Assembly (NCBI RefSeq): GCF_013283645.1
Contig: NZ_JABEKV010000002.1
Span: 1,123,798 to 1,187,797, forward strand
Origin: Sinorhizobium psoraleae
Lineage (GTDB): Bacteria > Pseudomonadota > Alphaproteobacteria > Rhizobiales > Rhizobiaceae
Length of the DNA stretch: 64,000 nt
Reading direction: 5' to 3'
The notes beneath the pieces were generated by a model. It was not told the origin of the DNA. It worked only from the letters and a program-made list of their open reading frames with translations, and did no database searches. The translations under genes were made by a program, and so were the position numbers. Below, one piece after another: positions 34,726 through 43,906 of this stretch (within the stretch, counting starts at the first letter, position 1; each line of letters starts with the position of its first letter).

Positions 34726-35208
34726 TTACTCCGTGAAGGCCGCGAGGTTGGCAAGCGTCGAGCCGAGGCCCGCGTCATGATCTTGCTGCGAGATACCTTC
34801 GGGAACGTTCTCACAAGTCACGGTCACCACAGTGCCATCCGGAACGGCTGAAAGCGTCCAGGTAATCGTCATCGTGCCGGCAAATGCCGGTTCGTTGGAC
34901 TCAAACTCCGCCTGCTGCACCACGCGTTTGCCGGGGATCAATTGCACGAAGCGCCCTTCGACAATATCGTTTGCCGCCGAAGTCTTGCCGCGTGGCGCGC
35001 GGTTCGGCTCCTCATAGATGAGCGCCATGCGGTAGACTCCGCCTTCTCGCGGCTCGAACCTTTCGATCTCGCCCTGCATGCCGTCGGGCGGCAGCCAAAC
35101 GGCAACGGCGGCAGGATCGAGCAGCGCCCGATAGATGGCTAGCGGCGAGGCCTTGACGACCCGCGAAGCGGTGTCCGTTCGTCCCCTGGCCGATTCATCC
35201 ACCATCAT
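34726..35208 (-). CDS. SRPBCC / AHSA1-domain protein
   Basis: A 160-residue protein of the START/Bet v 1-like fold, AHSA1 group. Visible features are the early SRVVKASPLAIYRALLDPAA (helix-grip entry), VAVWLPPDGMQGEIERFEPR near residue 36 and TMTITWTLSAVPDGTVVTVTCENVP near residue 118. These proteins bind hydrophobic ligands or act as toxin/antitoxin-like or stress proteins; no specific role can be assigned. The start MMVDESARGRTD at 35208 follows GAGCGAGGGTCA; an ATG at 35304 would run into a degenerate repeat. Confidence 0.88.
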   Translation of the reverse strand: MMVDESARGRTDTASRVVKASPLAIYRALLDPAAVAVWLPPDGMQGEIERFEPREGGVYRMALIYEEPNRAPRGKTSAANDIVEGRFVQLIPGKRVVQQAEFESNEPAFAGTMTITWTLSAVPDGTVVTVTCENVPEGISQQDHDAGLGSTLANLAAFTE

Positions 35209-35252
35209 TGACCCTCGCTCTGTCGCAACGCGTTGCCGACAAGGAAACGCCC

Positions 35253-35357
35253 AGCGTCCGCCGCGTCCCTTCAAAGGCGCGACGGTCGCCACAGCACGAT
35301 GCATTGCTGCATGATTTTGCCCTCAAATCGGCTCCGATTTCAGGAACCAGGCAGTAG
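35253..35357. repeat. Degenerate RIME1-like repeat, copy 4
   Basis: A diverged relative of the RIME1-like elements: GCGTCCGCCGCGTCCCTTCAA at its left and ATGCATTGCTGCATGATTTT, CTCAAATCG, CGATTTCAGGAACCAGGCAGTAG at its right match the family with several changes. It lies between the SRPBCC gene and comM. Confidence 0.65.
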
Positions 35358-35367
35358 GGCCGCGGAG

Positions 35368-36900
35368 CTAGGCCGCAACAGGCAGCCGCTCTCCGGCGAC
35401 GCGATAGGAAATCGCCTCGGCAAGGTGGATCCTGCCGACCGTCGGCGCCTCATCGAGGTCGGCAAGCGTGCGCGCCACTTTCAGCACTCGATGATAGCCG
35501 CGCGCCGAAAACTTGAGCTTTTCCGCCGCATCCCGCAAGAGCTGCAGGCCCGCCGCGTCCGGTTCGGCGATCTTCTCGATCATCGTCGTCGAACAGCGAG
35601 CATTGCTCGTGAGTTCCGGATGACCAAGAGCCGCGAAGCGGTCCGCCTGCAGCGCGCGGGCGCGGGCGACGCGCTTGGCAACGGCTGCACTCGGTTCGGC
35701 TGTGACGGGGCGGATAAGGTCGGCGGCGCTGACGGCCGGCACGTCGATGCGGATGTCGATGCGGTCCATCAAGGGGCCGGAAATCCGCGCCTGGTAGTCG
35801 GCCATGCAGCGCGGGCCGCGGGCGCAACTGCGCCCGGGTTCACCCGCCATGCCGCAACGGCACGGGTTCATCGCCGCTACGAGCTGGATCGCCGCCGGAT
35901 AGCTGACGCGGTGATTGGCACGCGCGATGATGCATTCCGAGGTTTCGAGCGGCTGGCGCAGCGCATCGAGAACCTGCGGCGAAAACTCCGGAAACTCGTC
36001 GAGAAAGAGCACGCCATGATGGGCGAGCGAAGCCTCGCCGGGTTTTGCCCGCAACCCGCCGCCGATCAAGGCCGCCATGGTGGCCGAATGGTGCGGCGCG
36101 CGGAACGGCCGGCGATCGGAAAGTTTGCCGCCCGGCAGCTGCCCTGCGATCGAATGAACCATCGAGACTTCGAGCAGTTCAGCAGGCGAGAGTGGCGGGA
36201 GAATGGAGGGCAGGCGCGCGGCAAGCATCGACTTGCCGGACCCGGGCGGGCCGACCATAAGCAGATTGTGGTTGCCGGCGGCTGCCACCTCCAGCGCCCG
36301 CTTGGCGCTCTCCTGGCCCTTGATGTCGCCAAGATCGGGCAGGTTGGCGGCAGCGGCGCGAATGGCCGGCTCGGGACGCGACAGCACCTGCGTGCCGCGG
36401 AAATGATTGGCGATGGCGATCAGGCTGCGCGGTGCGAGAATGTCGATCTCCGATCCGGCCCAAGCCGCTTCCGGCCCGCTTTCCGCCGGGCAGATCAGGC
36501 CCTTGCCGAGCGCGTTGGCGCCGATCGCGGCGGGCAGAGCGCCGGCGACGGCCGCAATGGTGCCGTCGAGATTGAGTTCGCCGATGACGACGTAGCCGCT
36601 CAACGCATCGGCCGGAATGGCATCCAGCGCCGCCATCAGGCCAAGCGCAATGGCGAGATCGAAATGACTGCCCTCCTTCGGAAGGTCGGCTGGCGCCAGA
36701 TTGACCGTGACCCGCTTTGCCGGCAGCGCCAGGCCCGATGCGTGCAGCGCCGCCTGGACTCGCTCCCGGCTTTCGGCAACCGCCTTGTCGGGCAGCCCGA
36801 CTATCTGCATGCCGACCTTACCAGGTGCGACCATCACCTGTACGTCGACCGGAACGCCTTCGATGCCCTGGAATGCAACCGTGCTGACACGCGCGACCAT
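35368..36900 (-). CDS. comM: YifB/ComM-family Mg-chelatase-like AAA+ ATPase
   Basis: A 510-residue AAA+ protein of the YifB/ComM family; ComM is a branch-migration helicase that helps integrate DNA during natural transformation. It has the N-terminal ChlI-like domain (VARVSTVAFQGIEGVPVDVQVM and IVGLPDKAVAESRERVQAAL), the central Mg-chelatase ATPase with Walker A GPPGSGKSMLAARLPSIL near residue 220, GVLFLDEFPEF as Walker B near residue 300, and a C-terminal Mg_chelatase_C domain (CSTTMIEKI, LKFSARGYHRVLKVARTLAD). AGGGGACATC precedes ATG 36900. Transformation is not well known in rhizobia, so the role here is open. Confidence 0.95.
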   Translation of the reverse strand: MVARVSTVAFQGIEGVPVDVQVMVAPGKVGMQIVGLPDKAVAESRERVQAALHASGLALPAKRVTVNLAPADLPKEGSHFDLAIALGLMAALDAIPADALSGYVVIGELNLDGTIAAVAGALPAAIGANALGKGLICPAESGPEAAWAGSEIDILAPRSLIAIANHFRGTQVLSRPEPAIRAAAANLPDLGDIKGQESAKRALEVAAAGNHNLLMVGPPGSGKSMLAARLPSILPPLSPAELLEVSMVHSIAGQLPGGKLSDRRPFRAPHHSATMAALIGGGLRAKPGEASLAHHGVLFLDEFPEFSPQVLDALRQPLETSECIIARANHRVSYPAAIQLVAAMNPCRCGMAGEPGRSCARGPRCMADYQARISGPLMDRIDIRIDVPAVSAADLIRPVTAEPSAAVAKRVARARALQADRFAALGHPELTSNARCSTTMIEKIAEPDAAGLQLLRDAAEKLKFSARGYHRVLKVARTLADLDEAPTVGRIHLAEAISYRVAGERLPVAA

Positions 36901-36917
36901 GATGTCCCCTAAAGTCA

Positions 36918-36967
36918 GAGCGGGATGTGCGCGGAAAAACCGCATCACACTTTTTCTCATCCCGCTC
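36918..36967. repeat. GAGCGGGATG-type palindromic repeat, copy 3
   Basis: AGAGCGGGATG pairs with CATCCCGCTC around GTGCGCGGAAAAACCGCATCA-type inner sequence (shortened here). It lies 17 bases upstream of the comM start codon, in its probable 5' leader. The rest of 36968-37140 shows nothing further. Confidence 0.85.
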
Positions 36968-37140
36968 CAGTCACGGCAGCCCTCGCGCCGCCACAACCGC
37001 CCCCGGTTGCAGCACCAAATCTTGCACGGAGTGCGCTCAAAAACAAGAACAATGATAGAACAAATGCGTGAACCACTTTCCGAATGAAACGCTCTGCGTG
37101 CTCCGTCGGGCCGGACCGCTACAGGCACAGACCTCCCGCG

Positions 37141-38133
37141 CTACTCGAAACCTTCGACGACACAGGTGATGAGATCATGGTCGGACAGCGGGCGGCCCGA
37201 AGAATCGAGTGAAGGAACGATGTGGCTTTTGCCAATCTTCAGACCACGCGCAAGAAACCAGTCGAGCTTCATTGCACGCTTCGGCCAACGGGTGATGAGG
37301 CTCGGCCGCGTCGTCATGCCGTCGATTGGGCCGCCGTGGCGCGTGAAGCCGCGCTCGGCGCTCATCGCAAACAGGCCCTCGGCTTCGAAATCGCCGCCGA
37401 TATGATTCCCGGTATTGAGATCGCCGCCGATCAGGATAGGAAGCTCCGGAAAGTTCGCGTCCAGCGCGTCGATCAGTTCCTTGACCTGCCTCTCGCGATA
37501 GGCGGCCGTGGTTGCGCTTTCGAGATGGGTGGAAATGGCGACGAAAGGGCCCGCCCGGGTCTCGATCACGGCGCCGATGGCAAGGCGCTCGCCGACCCGC
37601 GGTTGATCGCCGCCGTCCATGAACCACAGCCTCTCGCCCCAGAGCCGCAACATGAACGGGCGGTTGAGCGGAGCGGCCGCCATCAGCGCATTGCCGTGGA
37701 AGCCCTTCTCGTTGAAGTCGTCCTTGCAGAATTCGCGCTCGGTATCGGACCCCAATCCCAGTTCGATGAATTCGACGCCGTAGGCGTATTGCATGCCGAG
37801 CGCCACGGCGATTTCGGCGGTCGGGTGCCGCTGGCCGGTACGCGCCATGCCGTTGTCCATCTCCGAAAGCAGAACGAGCGACGCGCCGGTGGCGTCAAGA
37901 TGCGCAGCACTTTCCTCGGGGAACAGGCAGCGTTCGAGGTTCCAGGCCGCGACGGTGAAGGGAAAGGCGAGCGGCTCGCGGGCGGGCGGCGCACCGCCGA
38001 TCTCAAGCGTGTTCATTTCCTCAAGGCTTTCCATGACGGCGTCATGGGCGGCAATGCTGCGCTCGATCCGGGCAAAACCGGCGCGCGTCTCCAGCGAGGA
38101 AACGGCGAGCGCTGCTGAGGTCGTATCAATCAC
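37141..38133 (-). CDS. Endonuclease/exonuclease/phosphatase-family protein coupled to ugp operon
   Basis: A 330-residue protein of the EEP fold. The signature residues are present: VAAWNLERC near residue 63, VLLSEMDNG (metal-binding Glu) near residue 88, [22 protein letters not shown] near residue 199, [11 protein letters not shown] near residue 232 and the terminal LSDHDLITC near residue 318 (Ser-Asp-His). Members cleave phosphodiesters of nucleic acids, lipids or small molecules. It starts with GTG at 38133, overlapping the ugpC TGA by 4 bases (GTGA), so it is translationally coupled to the glycerol-3-phosphate importer. A role in freeing glycerol phosphate or phosphate from diesters is a plausible inference. 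Confidence 0.88.
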   Translation of the reverse strand: MIDTTSAALAVSSLETRAGFARIERSIAAHDAVMESLEEMNTLEIGGAPPAREPLAFPFTVAAWNLERCLFPEESAAHLDATGASLVLLSEMDNGMARTGQRHPTAEIAVALGMQYAYGVEFIELGLGSDTEREFCKDDFNEKGFHGNALMAAAPLNRPFMLRLWGERLWFMDGGDQPRVGERLAIGAVIETRAGPFVAISTHLESATTAAYRERQVKELIDALDANFPELPILIGGDLNTGNHIGGDFEAEGLFAMSAERGFTRHGGPIDGMTTRPSLITRWPKRAMKLDWFLARGLKIGKSHIVPSLDSSGRPLSDHDLITCVVEGFE

Positions 38134-39248
38134 AATGCTGGCTCCATGTTCACGGTTCGCGTCTTGGCCTGTACGATGCCCGTTGCCGCTTTCGGTTCTC
38201 CGAGCCTCCTGCCGGTCTCGGACGAGAAGAAATGCAAGCGCTCCGGCGCGATGGCAACGGCAAAACTGTCCGAAAGTGGCGTCTCCGGCGCAAGCGCGAC
38301 GGTGACAGAATGGTCGTCGATTGCGCCGTGGACGAGGCGCTGCGCGCCCAGTTCCTCGACATAGTCGACCCGGAAGAGCAAGGCCGGCTCGCCAACACCC
38401 GCGAGACGCAGGTCCTCCGCGCGCAAGCCCACGGTTACCGATCCGTCCGCCGGCGCCCGATACCCGAGGTCGATCGACTGCGTGCCGATCTGCAGCCGCG
38501 CGCCCTCGAGAACGCCTTTGACCAGGTTCATCGCCGGTGAGCCGATGAAGCTCGCAACGAAGGTCGAAGCCGGCGCATGATAGACGTCCAGCGGCCGGCC
38601 GACCTGTTCGATCCGGCCACCGTTCAACACGACGAGGCGATCGGCGAGTGTCATCGCCTCGAGCTGGTCGTGGGTGACGTAGAGCGAAGTGGTGCCGAGG
38701 CGCTTCTGCAATCGCTTGATCTCGCCGCGCATGGAGACCCGGAGCTTGGCATCGAGGTTCGACAGCGGCTCATCGAAAAGGAAGGCCGCCGGCTTGCGCA
38801 CGATCGCCCGGCCCATGGCGACGCGCTGGCGTTGCCCTCCGGAAAGCGCGCGCGGCTTGCGATCGAGATAAGGCGCGATCTCGAGCATGCGCGCAGCCTC
38901 GGCAACCCTTGCCTCGATCTCGGTCTTCGGCGTCTTCCGGTTCTTCAAACCGTAGGCGAGATTTTCGTACACCGTCATGTGCGGATAGAGCGCATAGTTC
39001 TGGAAGACCATGGCGATGTCGCGTTCGGCGGGATCGACATCGTTGATGATCCGGGTGCCGATCTTCACGGTGCCCTTCGAGATCGTCTCGAGGCCTGCGA
39101 CCATGCGCAACAAGGTCGACTTGCCGCAGCCGGACGGACCGACGAGCACGATGAACTCGCCGTCGGCGATGTCGATCGAGACGGATTTCACCGCCTCGAC
39201 GCCGCCGGCGTAGATTTTCGAGACCTCTGCGATATCGATCGCCGCCAT
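38130..39248 (-). CDS. ugpC: sn-glycerol-3-phosphate ABC transporter ATP-binding protein
   Basis: The ATPase of the Ugp importer. The 372-residue protein has Walker [18 protein letters not shown] near residue 35, the ABC signature [16 protein letters not shown] near residue 134, Walker [17 protein letters not shown] near residue 155, the H-loop VTHDQLEAM near residue 188 and a C-terminal TOBE-type regulatory domain ([12 protein letters not shown]). This is the MalK/UgpC class. ATG 39248 begins [16 protein letters not shown], following GGAGGCAACCC. Fourth gene of ugpB-A-E-C, it overlaps the EEP-family gene by 4 bases. Confidence 0.95.
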   Translation of the reverse strand: MAAIDIAEVSKIYAGGVEAVKSVSIDIADGEFIVLVGPSGCGKSTLLRMVAGLETISKGTVKIGTRIINDVDPAERDIAMVFQNYALYPHMTVYENLAYGLKNRKTPKTEIEARVAEAARMLEIAPYLDRKPRALSGGQRQRVAMGRAIVRKPAAFLFDEPLSNLDAKLRVSMRGEIKRLQKRLGTTSLYVTHDQLEAMTLADRLVVLNGGRIEQVGRPLDVYHAPASTFVASFIGSPAMNLVKGVLEGARLQIGTQSIDLGYRAPADGSVTVGLRAEDLRLAGVGEPALLFRVDYVEELGAQRLVHGAIDDHSVTVALAPETPLSDSFAVAIAPERLHFFSSETGRRLGEPKAATGIVQAKTRTVNMEPAL

Positions 39249-39311
39249 GGGTTGCCTCCGTTGATAAATTCGCTGCTGAGGGCTGCGAGAAGCCCGCATC
39301 CTCGGTCCGCT

Positions 39312-40154
39312 CTACTTGTCGCTTTCGGTCAGGCCCTTGATAAACCAGCGCTGGAAGATGACGACGATCATCACCGGCGGCAGCATCGCGAGGATCGCCA
39401 GGGCAAAGGCCTCGTTGTAGTCAGGAATGTTGGAGCCGACCCAGACGAGCAGGATCTGCTTGATGCCGCGCACGAGCGTGAAGAAGCCCTCGTCCGTCGT
39501 CATCAGCGTCGGCCAGAGATACTGGTTCCAGCCATAGACGAACATGATGATGAAGATGGCCGCCATCATCGTGCGCGACAGCGGCACCAGAACATCGATG
39601 AAGAACTTGAACGGCCCGGCACCGTCGATGCGCGCCGCTTCGAGCAACTCGTCGGGAACCGACTTGAAAAACTGGCGGAAATAGAAGGTGCCGGTCGCCG
39701 ACGCGAGCAGCGGCACGATCAGGCCCGTATAGGTGTTCGTCAGTTTCAATGCGTTCATCACCTCGTAGGAGGGGAGAATGCGAACTTCGAGCGGCAAAAG
39801 CAGCGTGGTGAAGATGATCCAGAAGGCAACCGTCGCCAGCGGAAAGCGGAAATAGACAATCGCATAGGCGGCCAGCATCGATAGCACGATCTTGCCGGCG
39901 GCGAAGCCGAGGCCGAGGATCATCGAGTTCAGCATCATGTTGAACCCGGTGATCTTGCCGGTGAAGCCGCCCTCGCGCGTCAGCACGGCCTCGTAAGTCT
40001 CTGCGAAATGGCCGCCCCAGGTGAGGCTCAGACCGTTGCTGTGGATATCGGCGGCCTCATGGGTCGAGGTCATGAACGCGACGACGACCGGCGCGACCAT
40101 GATGAAGACGCCGATAAGAAGGATGACGTGATCGAGGATTTTCGTGCGGTGCAT
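39312..40154 (-). CDS. ugpE: sn-glycerol-3-phosphate ABC transporter permease UgpE
   Basis: One of two permease subunits of the Ugp importer. The 280-residue protein has six membrane segments and the binding-protein-dependent permease EAA loop (DELLEAARIDGAGPFKFFIDVLVP near residue 175), which docks on UgpC. It begins MHRTKILDHVILLIGVFIMV; an in-frame ATG at 40181 would overlap ugpA by more. It follows ugpA with an overlap of about 10 bases between 40165-40154 taken as adjacent, so translation is probably coupled. Pairing with a ugpB-like binding-protein gene and ugpC supports the substrate call. Confidence 0.94.
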   Translation of the reverse strand: MHRTKILDHVILLIGVFIMVAPVVVAFMTSTHEAADIHSNGLSLTWGGHFAETYEAVLTREGGFTGKITGFNMMLNSMILGLGFAAGKIVLSMLAAYAIVYFRFPLATVAFWIIFTTLLLPLEVRILPSYEVMNALKLTNTYTGLIVPLLASATGTFYFRQFFKSVPDELLEAARIDGAGPFKFFIDVLVPLSRTMMAAIFIIMFVYGWNQYLWPTLMTTDEGFFTLVRGIKQILLVWVGSNIPDYNEAFALAILAMLPPVMIVVIFQRWFIKGLTESDK

Positions 40155-40164
40155 GGCCGTTACC

Positions 40165-41205
40165 TCAGTTGTAATGGACACGCCGCTCGATGAAGCGGAA
40201 CTGGAAGATGGTGAGCGCGAAGACGACGACCATCAGGATCACCGACTGGGCGGAGGAACCGCCGAGATCATTGCCGCGGAAGCCGTCCATATAGACCTTG
40301 TAGACAAGGGTGATGGGGTTGTTTGCAGCCTTGTCCTTCACCATGACGTCGATGACGCCGAACGTATCGAACAGCGCATAGGTGACGTTGATGATCAGCA
40401 GGAAGAACGCCGTCGGCGCGAGCAAGGGCAGCACGACCGTCCAGAAGCGGCGCGTGCCGGAACGGCAGTCGAGCGCTGCCGCCTCGCGCACGGAGACGGG
40501 AATGCCCTGCAGTCCGGAAAGGAAGAAGATGAAGTTGTAGGGGATCTGCTTCCATACGGAAACGACGATCATGGCGAAGGCCGTGTCGAAATAATCGAGC
40601 CCCACCTTGATGTCCCATCCGAACCAGGCCGCGAGCTTGACGATCGGACCGATGTGCTGGTCGAAGAACATCATACCGATCAGGCCGGCAACAGGCGGCG
40701 CGATGGCATAGACCCAGATCAGCAATGTCTTATAGCCGCTATTGCCGCGGATGACGCCATCCGCCTTGACGGCGAGCAGCAGGCCGATCGACAACGCGAA
40801 AAACGTCACCAGAACCGTGAAGATCGCCGTGAAGCGCGCGATACCGAGATATTCGTTCGACTTCAGCACGTCCGCATAGTTGCTCATGCCGACGAAAGTG
40901 GATCCGAAACCGAAGGGGTCTTCCAGGTAGAAGGAAGACTGTATCGCCTGCGCGGATGGCCAATAGAAGAAGATGAAGATGATCGCGAGCTGCGGCGCGA
41001 GGAAGAGATAGGGCAGAAGGGGCGATGAGAACTGAACGCGCTTCGCCCCTGCCTGATCGCTTCGATCGCCGGACGATCCCGCCGTCCAGCCCGCCGGCCA
41101 CCTTCTCCCCGCCTTTGCGGAGAGACGCAACGTTCCATCGTCCGTTGCACTCACCTCTCCCCGCGCATGGGGAGAGGGCCAGGATGAGGGGCCGGCGTGG
41201 CTCAT
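40165..41205 (-). CDS. ugpA: sn-glycerol-3-phosphate ABC transporter permease UgpA with repeat-encoded N-terminus
   Basis: The other permease subunit of the Ugp importer. From residue about 55 on the protein is a normal UgpA: KRVQFSSPLLPYLFLAPQLA, six membrane segments, and the EAA loop SVREAAALDCRSGTRRFWTV. Typical UgpA is about 293 residues; this one is 346. The extra N-terminal 50 or so residues (MSHAGPSSWPSPHARGEVS...) are encoded by a CTCTCCCCGC-type palindromic repeat at 41095-41192 lying in frame. The only ATG in this frame after the ugpB stop is at 41205, 3 bases from it, and no ATG, GTG or TTG with a good ribosome site lies past the repeat. Sequencing error is unlikely because the frame is intact. 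Confidence 0.85.
   Translation of the reverse strand: MSHAGPSSWPSPHARGEVSATDDGTLRLSAKAGRRWPAGWTAGSSGDRSDQAGAKRVQFSSPLLPYLFLAPQLAIIFIFFYWPSAQAIQSSFYLEDPFGFGSTFVGMSNYADVLKSNEYLGIARFTAIFTVLVTFFALSIGLLLAVKADGVIRGNSGYKTLLIWVYAIAPPVAGLIGMMFFDQHIGPIVKLAAWFGWDIKVGLDYFDTAFAMIVVSVWKQIPYNFIFFLSGLQGIPVSVREAAALDCRSGTRRFWTVVLPLLAPTAFFLLIINVTYALFDTFGVIDVMVKDKAANNPITLVYKVYMDGFRGNDLGGSSAQSVILMVVVFALTIFQFRFIERRVHYN
41095..41192. repeat. CTCTCCCCGC/GCGGGGAGAG palindromic repeat, copy 4, inside ugpA
   Basis: GGCCACCTTCTCCCCGCC with its partner, then CACCTCTCCCCGCGCATGGGG and AGAGGGCCAGGATGAGGGG, the same two-hairpin layout as copies 1-3. Unlike them it lies inside a reading frame and codes for residues about 4-40 of UgpA. 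Confidence 0.88.
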
Positions 41206-41207
41206 GA

Positions 41208-42506
41208 TCAGCCTGCCGTCTTGGCGAAGCGGGCGAGCAGTTCGTTGCCTTCTTTCTCGATCGTCTCGAAGGCGTCCTTGACGGTCGTTTCGCCGGAGAA
41301 GATGCGGCCGTACTCGCGCTCCATGATCTCGCGAATCTGCGGGTAGAAGCCGAGGCGATAGCCCTTCGACCATTCACCGGCCGGCAGGAGAAGCTGCTTG
41401 ATGCCGACTTCGGCAACGGGCTTTTCCTTGTAGTAGCCATCCTTCTGGGCAAGCTCGTAGGCTGCCTTGGTGATCGCCACGTAGCCGGTGGACTTATGAT
41501 AGAAATACTGGATTTCCGGCGACGTCAGGAACTGGAAGAAGTCGGCGACGCACTTGTTTTCCTCGTCCGACTTGCCGGACATGGCAAAGAGCGCGGCACC
41601 GCCGATGAAGGAGTTGGTGCCGGCGCCCTCGATCGAGCCCCAATAGGGCAGAAAGGTCGCCGAGAACGGCATCTGCGCCGTCTTCGTCAAGCCGCCGAAG
41701 GAGCCGGACGAGCCGATCCAGAGGGCAGCCTTGCCTTCCTCGAAAACCTTCTGGTTGTCGTTCCAGCCGGCGCCGTAGAAGGCGAAGTAACCCTCGTCCT
41801 TCCAGGCCCTGAGCTTCTCGAACATCATCTGCAGGTTCGGGTCGGTGACCTTCAGCTCGGTGTCGGCGACGCTGTCGTAGCCGTTGTTGTTGGTCGCGAA
41901 CTGGATGTTGTTGCGCGAGAAGAAGTTCTCGGTGAACTGCCAGGTAAGCTGCGACTGGACGAGCGGGATATAACCGGCTTCCTTCAGCTTCGGAGCGACT
42001 GCCTCGAAATCTTCCCAGGTCTTCGGAGCTTCGACGCCGGCTTTCTTCAGCGCCTCGTCGTTGATATACATGATCGGCGCCGAAGAGTTGAACGGCATGC
42101 CGACGAACTTGCCCTCGCTGTCGGCGTAGAAGTAGCGCACGCCGTCGATGAAGGCGTTGCGATCAAAGGCGTAGCCGGCCTTGGTGATCAGGTCCTCCGC
42201 CGGGATGACGGCGCCCTTGGCATTGATGATGGTCGCGGCACCCGCGTCGAAGACCTGCAGGATGTTCGGCTGCTCGCCCGAGCGGAAAGCGGCGATACCG
42301 GAAGCGAGCGCTTCCTCGTAGGTGCCCTTGCTGACCGGCGTCAGGGCGCAGGCGCTCTGGGATTCGTTGAATTTCTGCGCGACCTCGTTGATGACCTCGC
42401 CGTTGCGGCCGGCCATGCCGTGCCACCAGGTGATGTTGGTCGCGGCGAGCGATGTCGTTGCGGAAAATGCGAAAGTAACGGCTGCAAGCGAAATTCTCTT
42501 GAACAT
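41208..42506 (-). CDS. ugpB: sn-glycerol-3-phosphate ABC transporter periplasmic binding protein
   Basis: Captures glycerol-3-phosphate or its diesters in the periplasm for the UgpAEC importer. The 432-residue protein has a Sec signal peptide (MFKRISLAAVTFAFSATTSLA, cut near residue 21) and mature sequence starting ATNITWWHGMAGRNGEVI. Segments such as NILQVFDAGAATIINAKGAV, GMPFNSSAPIMYINDEALKK and GYRLGFYPQIREIME match the UgpB family throughout. GGACAGGAGACC precedes the ATG. It is the first gene of ugpBAEC; a weak direct-repeat Pho-box-like sequence lies 40-70 bases upstream. Confidence 0.95.
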   Translation of the reverse strand: MFKRISLAAVTFAFSATTSLAATNITWWHGMAGRNGEVINEVAQKFNESQSACALTPVSKGTYEEALASGIAAFRSGEQPNILQVFDAGAATIINAKGAVIPAEDLITKAGYAFDRNAFIDGVRYFYADSEGKFVGMPFNSSAPIMYINDEALKKAGVEAPKTWEDFEAVAPKLKEAGYIPLVQSQLTWQFTENFFSRNNIQFATNNNGYDSVADTELKVTDPNLQMMFEKLRAWKDEGYFAFYGAGWNDNQKVFEEGKAALWIGSSGSFGGLTKTAQMPFSATFLPYWGSIEGAGTNSFIGGAALFAMSGKSDEENKCVADFFQFLTSPEIQYFYHKSTGYVAITKAAYELAQKDGYYKEKPVAEVGIKQLLLPAGEWSKGYRLGFYPQIREIMEREYGRIFSGETTVKDAFETIEKEGNELLARFAKTAG

Positions 42507-42548
42507 GGTCTCCTGTCCTCTCCACCGTTTGCGGATGGCTGTGGACTA

Positions 42549-42576
42549 GTGACCTTCCGTGACAGGCCGGTAACGC
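42549..42576 (-). promoter_or_regulatory. Weak candidate PhoB box upstream of ugpB
   Basis: Plus-strand GTGACC (42549), GTGACAG (42559) and GTAACGC (42570) form direct repeats at 10- and 11-base spacing. On the minus strand the middle unit reads CTGTCAC, matching the CTGTCAT Pho-box half-site at 6 of 7. The outer units are poorer matches. Confidence 0.35.
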
Positions 42577-42600
42577 TTTTATGTCTTGACGATTACAAAT

Positions 42601-42969
42601 TCAAAAGGCGTCCGGCAAATGCCGCGGCCAGCGCCAGGGAGTGACCGCGACGATATCGTAGCGGACGGAGAGACGATGAAAATCCGCCTGCCGGGACAGC
42701 CAGATATCGCTTGCAGCCCTGATGCGCCGTTGCGCCGTATCGGAGACCGCGAAGACCGCCTCGTCGAAGCCGCGGCGAGCCTTCACTTCGACGCAGGCGA
42801 CAAGATCGCCGCGACGGGCGATGATGTCGATCTCGCCGAGCCTGGTGCGGTAACGCATTGCGACGATGCGATAGCCTTTGAGCATCAGGCAGAGCGCCGC
42901 GCGGTATTCGGCGAAGTGACCGCGCTTCAGGGCCTTCAGCTTGCGGCTGTCCGGTCGCTCAACCCTCAT
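42601..42969 (-). CDS. YraN/UPF0102-family nuclease-fold protein
   Basis: A 122-residue protein of the YraN (UPF0102) family, a restriction-endonuclease-like fold. The conserved core is visible: [20 protein letters not shown] near residue 19, then [25 protein letters not shown], where E, D and ExK form the nuclease-type site. Exact function is unknown. It starts at 42969 ([17 protein letters not shown]), overlapping the end of rsmI by 11 bases, and this pairing of rsmI and yraN is widespread. The next gene, ugpB, is on the same strand but 94 bases away. Confidence 0.92.
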   Translation of the reverse strand: MRVERPDSRKLKALKRGHFAEYRAALCLMLKGYRIVAMRYRTRLGEIDIIARRGDLVACVEVKARRGFDEAVFAVSDTAQRRIRAASDIWLSRQADFHRLSVRYDIVAVTPWRWPRHLPDAF

Positions 42970-43906
42970 CGCGTTCCTTGAGAGCGAGAAGCCGGTCATA
43001 GAGTTCCTTGCGCGGCAGTCCGGTCCGGTGGGCGGCTTCCGTCGCCGCCTTGCCCATCGGCATGTCCCGTGCAAGGGCGCCCAACAGGGCATCCACATCC
43101 GCTTCCTTGGGAACCGGCTTCGCATCCGGCGGACCGACGACCAGAACGATTTCGCCCTTAACGTTCGCCCCCTCGGCGTAGAAGGCGCTGAGCTCCCCGA
43201 GGGTGCCGCGGCGGAACTCCTCGAACGCCTTGGTTAGCTCGCGGCAGACGGCCGCCTTCCTTTCCGGGCCGAGAACATCGGCTGCCACGGCCAGCGTCGC
43301 AGCGATCCTATGCGGCGACTCGAAGAACAATAGTGTCGCCGGCACGGTGGCGAGTTCGCCGAGACGGTCGCGCTTCGCTTTGTCCTTGGTCGGCAGGAAG
43401 CCGGAAAACAGGAAGGCGTCGCTCGGGAGGCCGGAGCCGACAAGGGCCGCAAGGGGAGCCGATGCCCCCGGGATCGGCACGACCCGGTGGCGGGCCTCGA
43501 TTGCCAGTTGCGCCAGGCGATAGCCGGGATCGGAGACGAGCGGCGTCCCGGCATCGGAGACGAGCGCCACCGATTTCCCCTCGCCGAGCGCCGCCAGCAG
43601 CCGCGGACCGGCCTCTTCGGCATTGTGCTCATGGTAAGCGAACGGACGATTGACGATGCCGTAGCGGTCGAGCAGCACGCGGGTCACGCGCGTGTCCTCG
43701 CAGGCGAGAACGTCGGCGCCGGCAAGCGTCTCCAGCGCTCGAAGCGTGATGTCGGCGAGATTGCCGATCGGCGTCGCGACGAGATAGAGCGCCGGCTCCA
43801 GCGGACGGGCGGGAATGCTCGCATTGTGCAGCCGATAGCCGCGCTGCCCTTCTTTCTCCCCCGCTTGAGGCGATTGATGCTTGTCCAACTCCCTGGTCCC
43901 GATCAC
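42959..43906 (-). CDS. rsmI: 16S rRNA (cytidine-1402-2'-O)-methyltransferase
   Basis: Methylates the ribose of C1402 in the 16S rRNA decoding centre. The 315-residue protein is of the tetrapyrrole-methylase fold: [21 protein letters not shown] near residue 39, [13 protein letters not shown] near residue 66, [20 protein letters not shown] near residue 111, [18 protein letters not shown] near residue 140 and FFESPHRI near residue 185, all hallmarks of RsmI (YraL). It starts with GTG at 43906, giving a 38-residue N-terminal stretch before the domain; a later start cannot be excluded. It overlaps yraN. Confidence 0.95.
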   Translation of the reverse strand: MIGTRELDKHQSPQAGEKEGQRGYRLHNASIPARPLEPALYLVATPIGNLADITLRALETLAGADVLACEDTRVTRVLLDRYGIVNRPFAYHEHNAEEAGPRLLAALGEGKSVALVSDAGTPLVSDPGYRLAQLAIEARHRVVPIPGASAPLAALVGSGLPSDAFLFSGFLPTKDKAKRDRLGELATVPATLLFFESPHRIAATLAVAADVLGPERKAAVCRELTKAFEEFRRGTLGELSAFYAEGANVKGEIVLVVGPPDAKPVPKEADVDALLGALARDMPMGKAATEAAHRTGLPRKELYDRLLALKERDEG

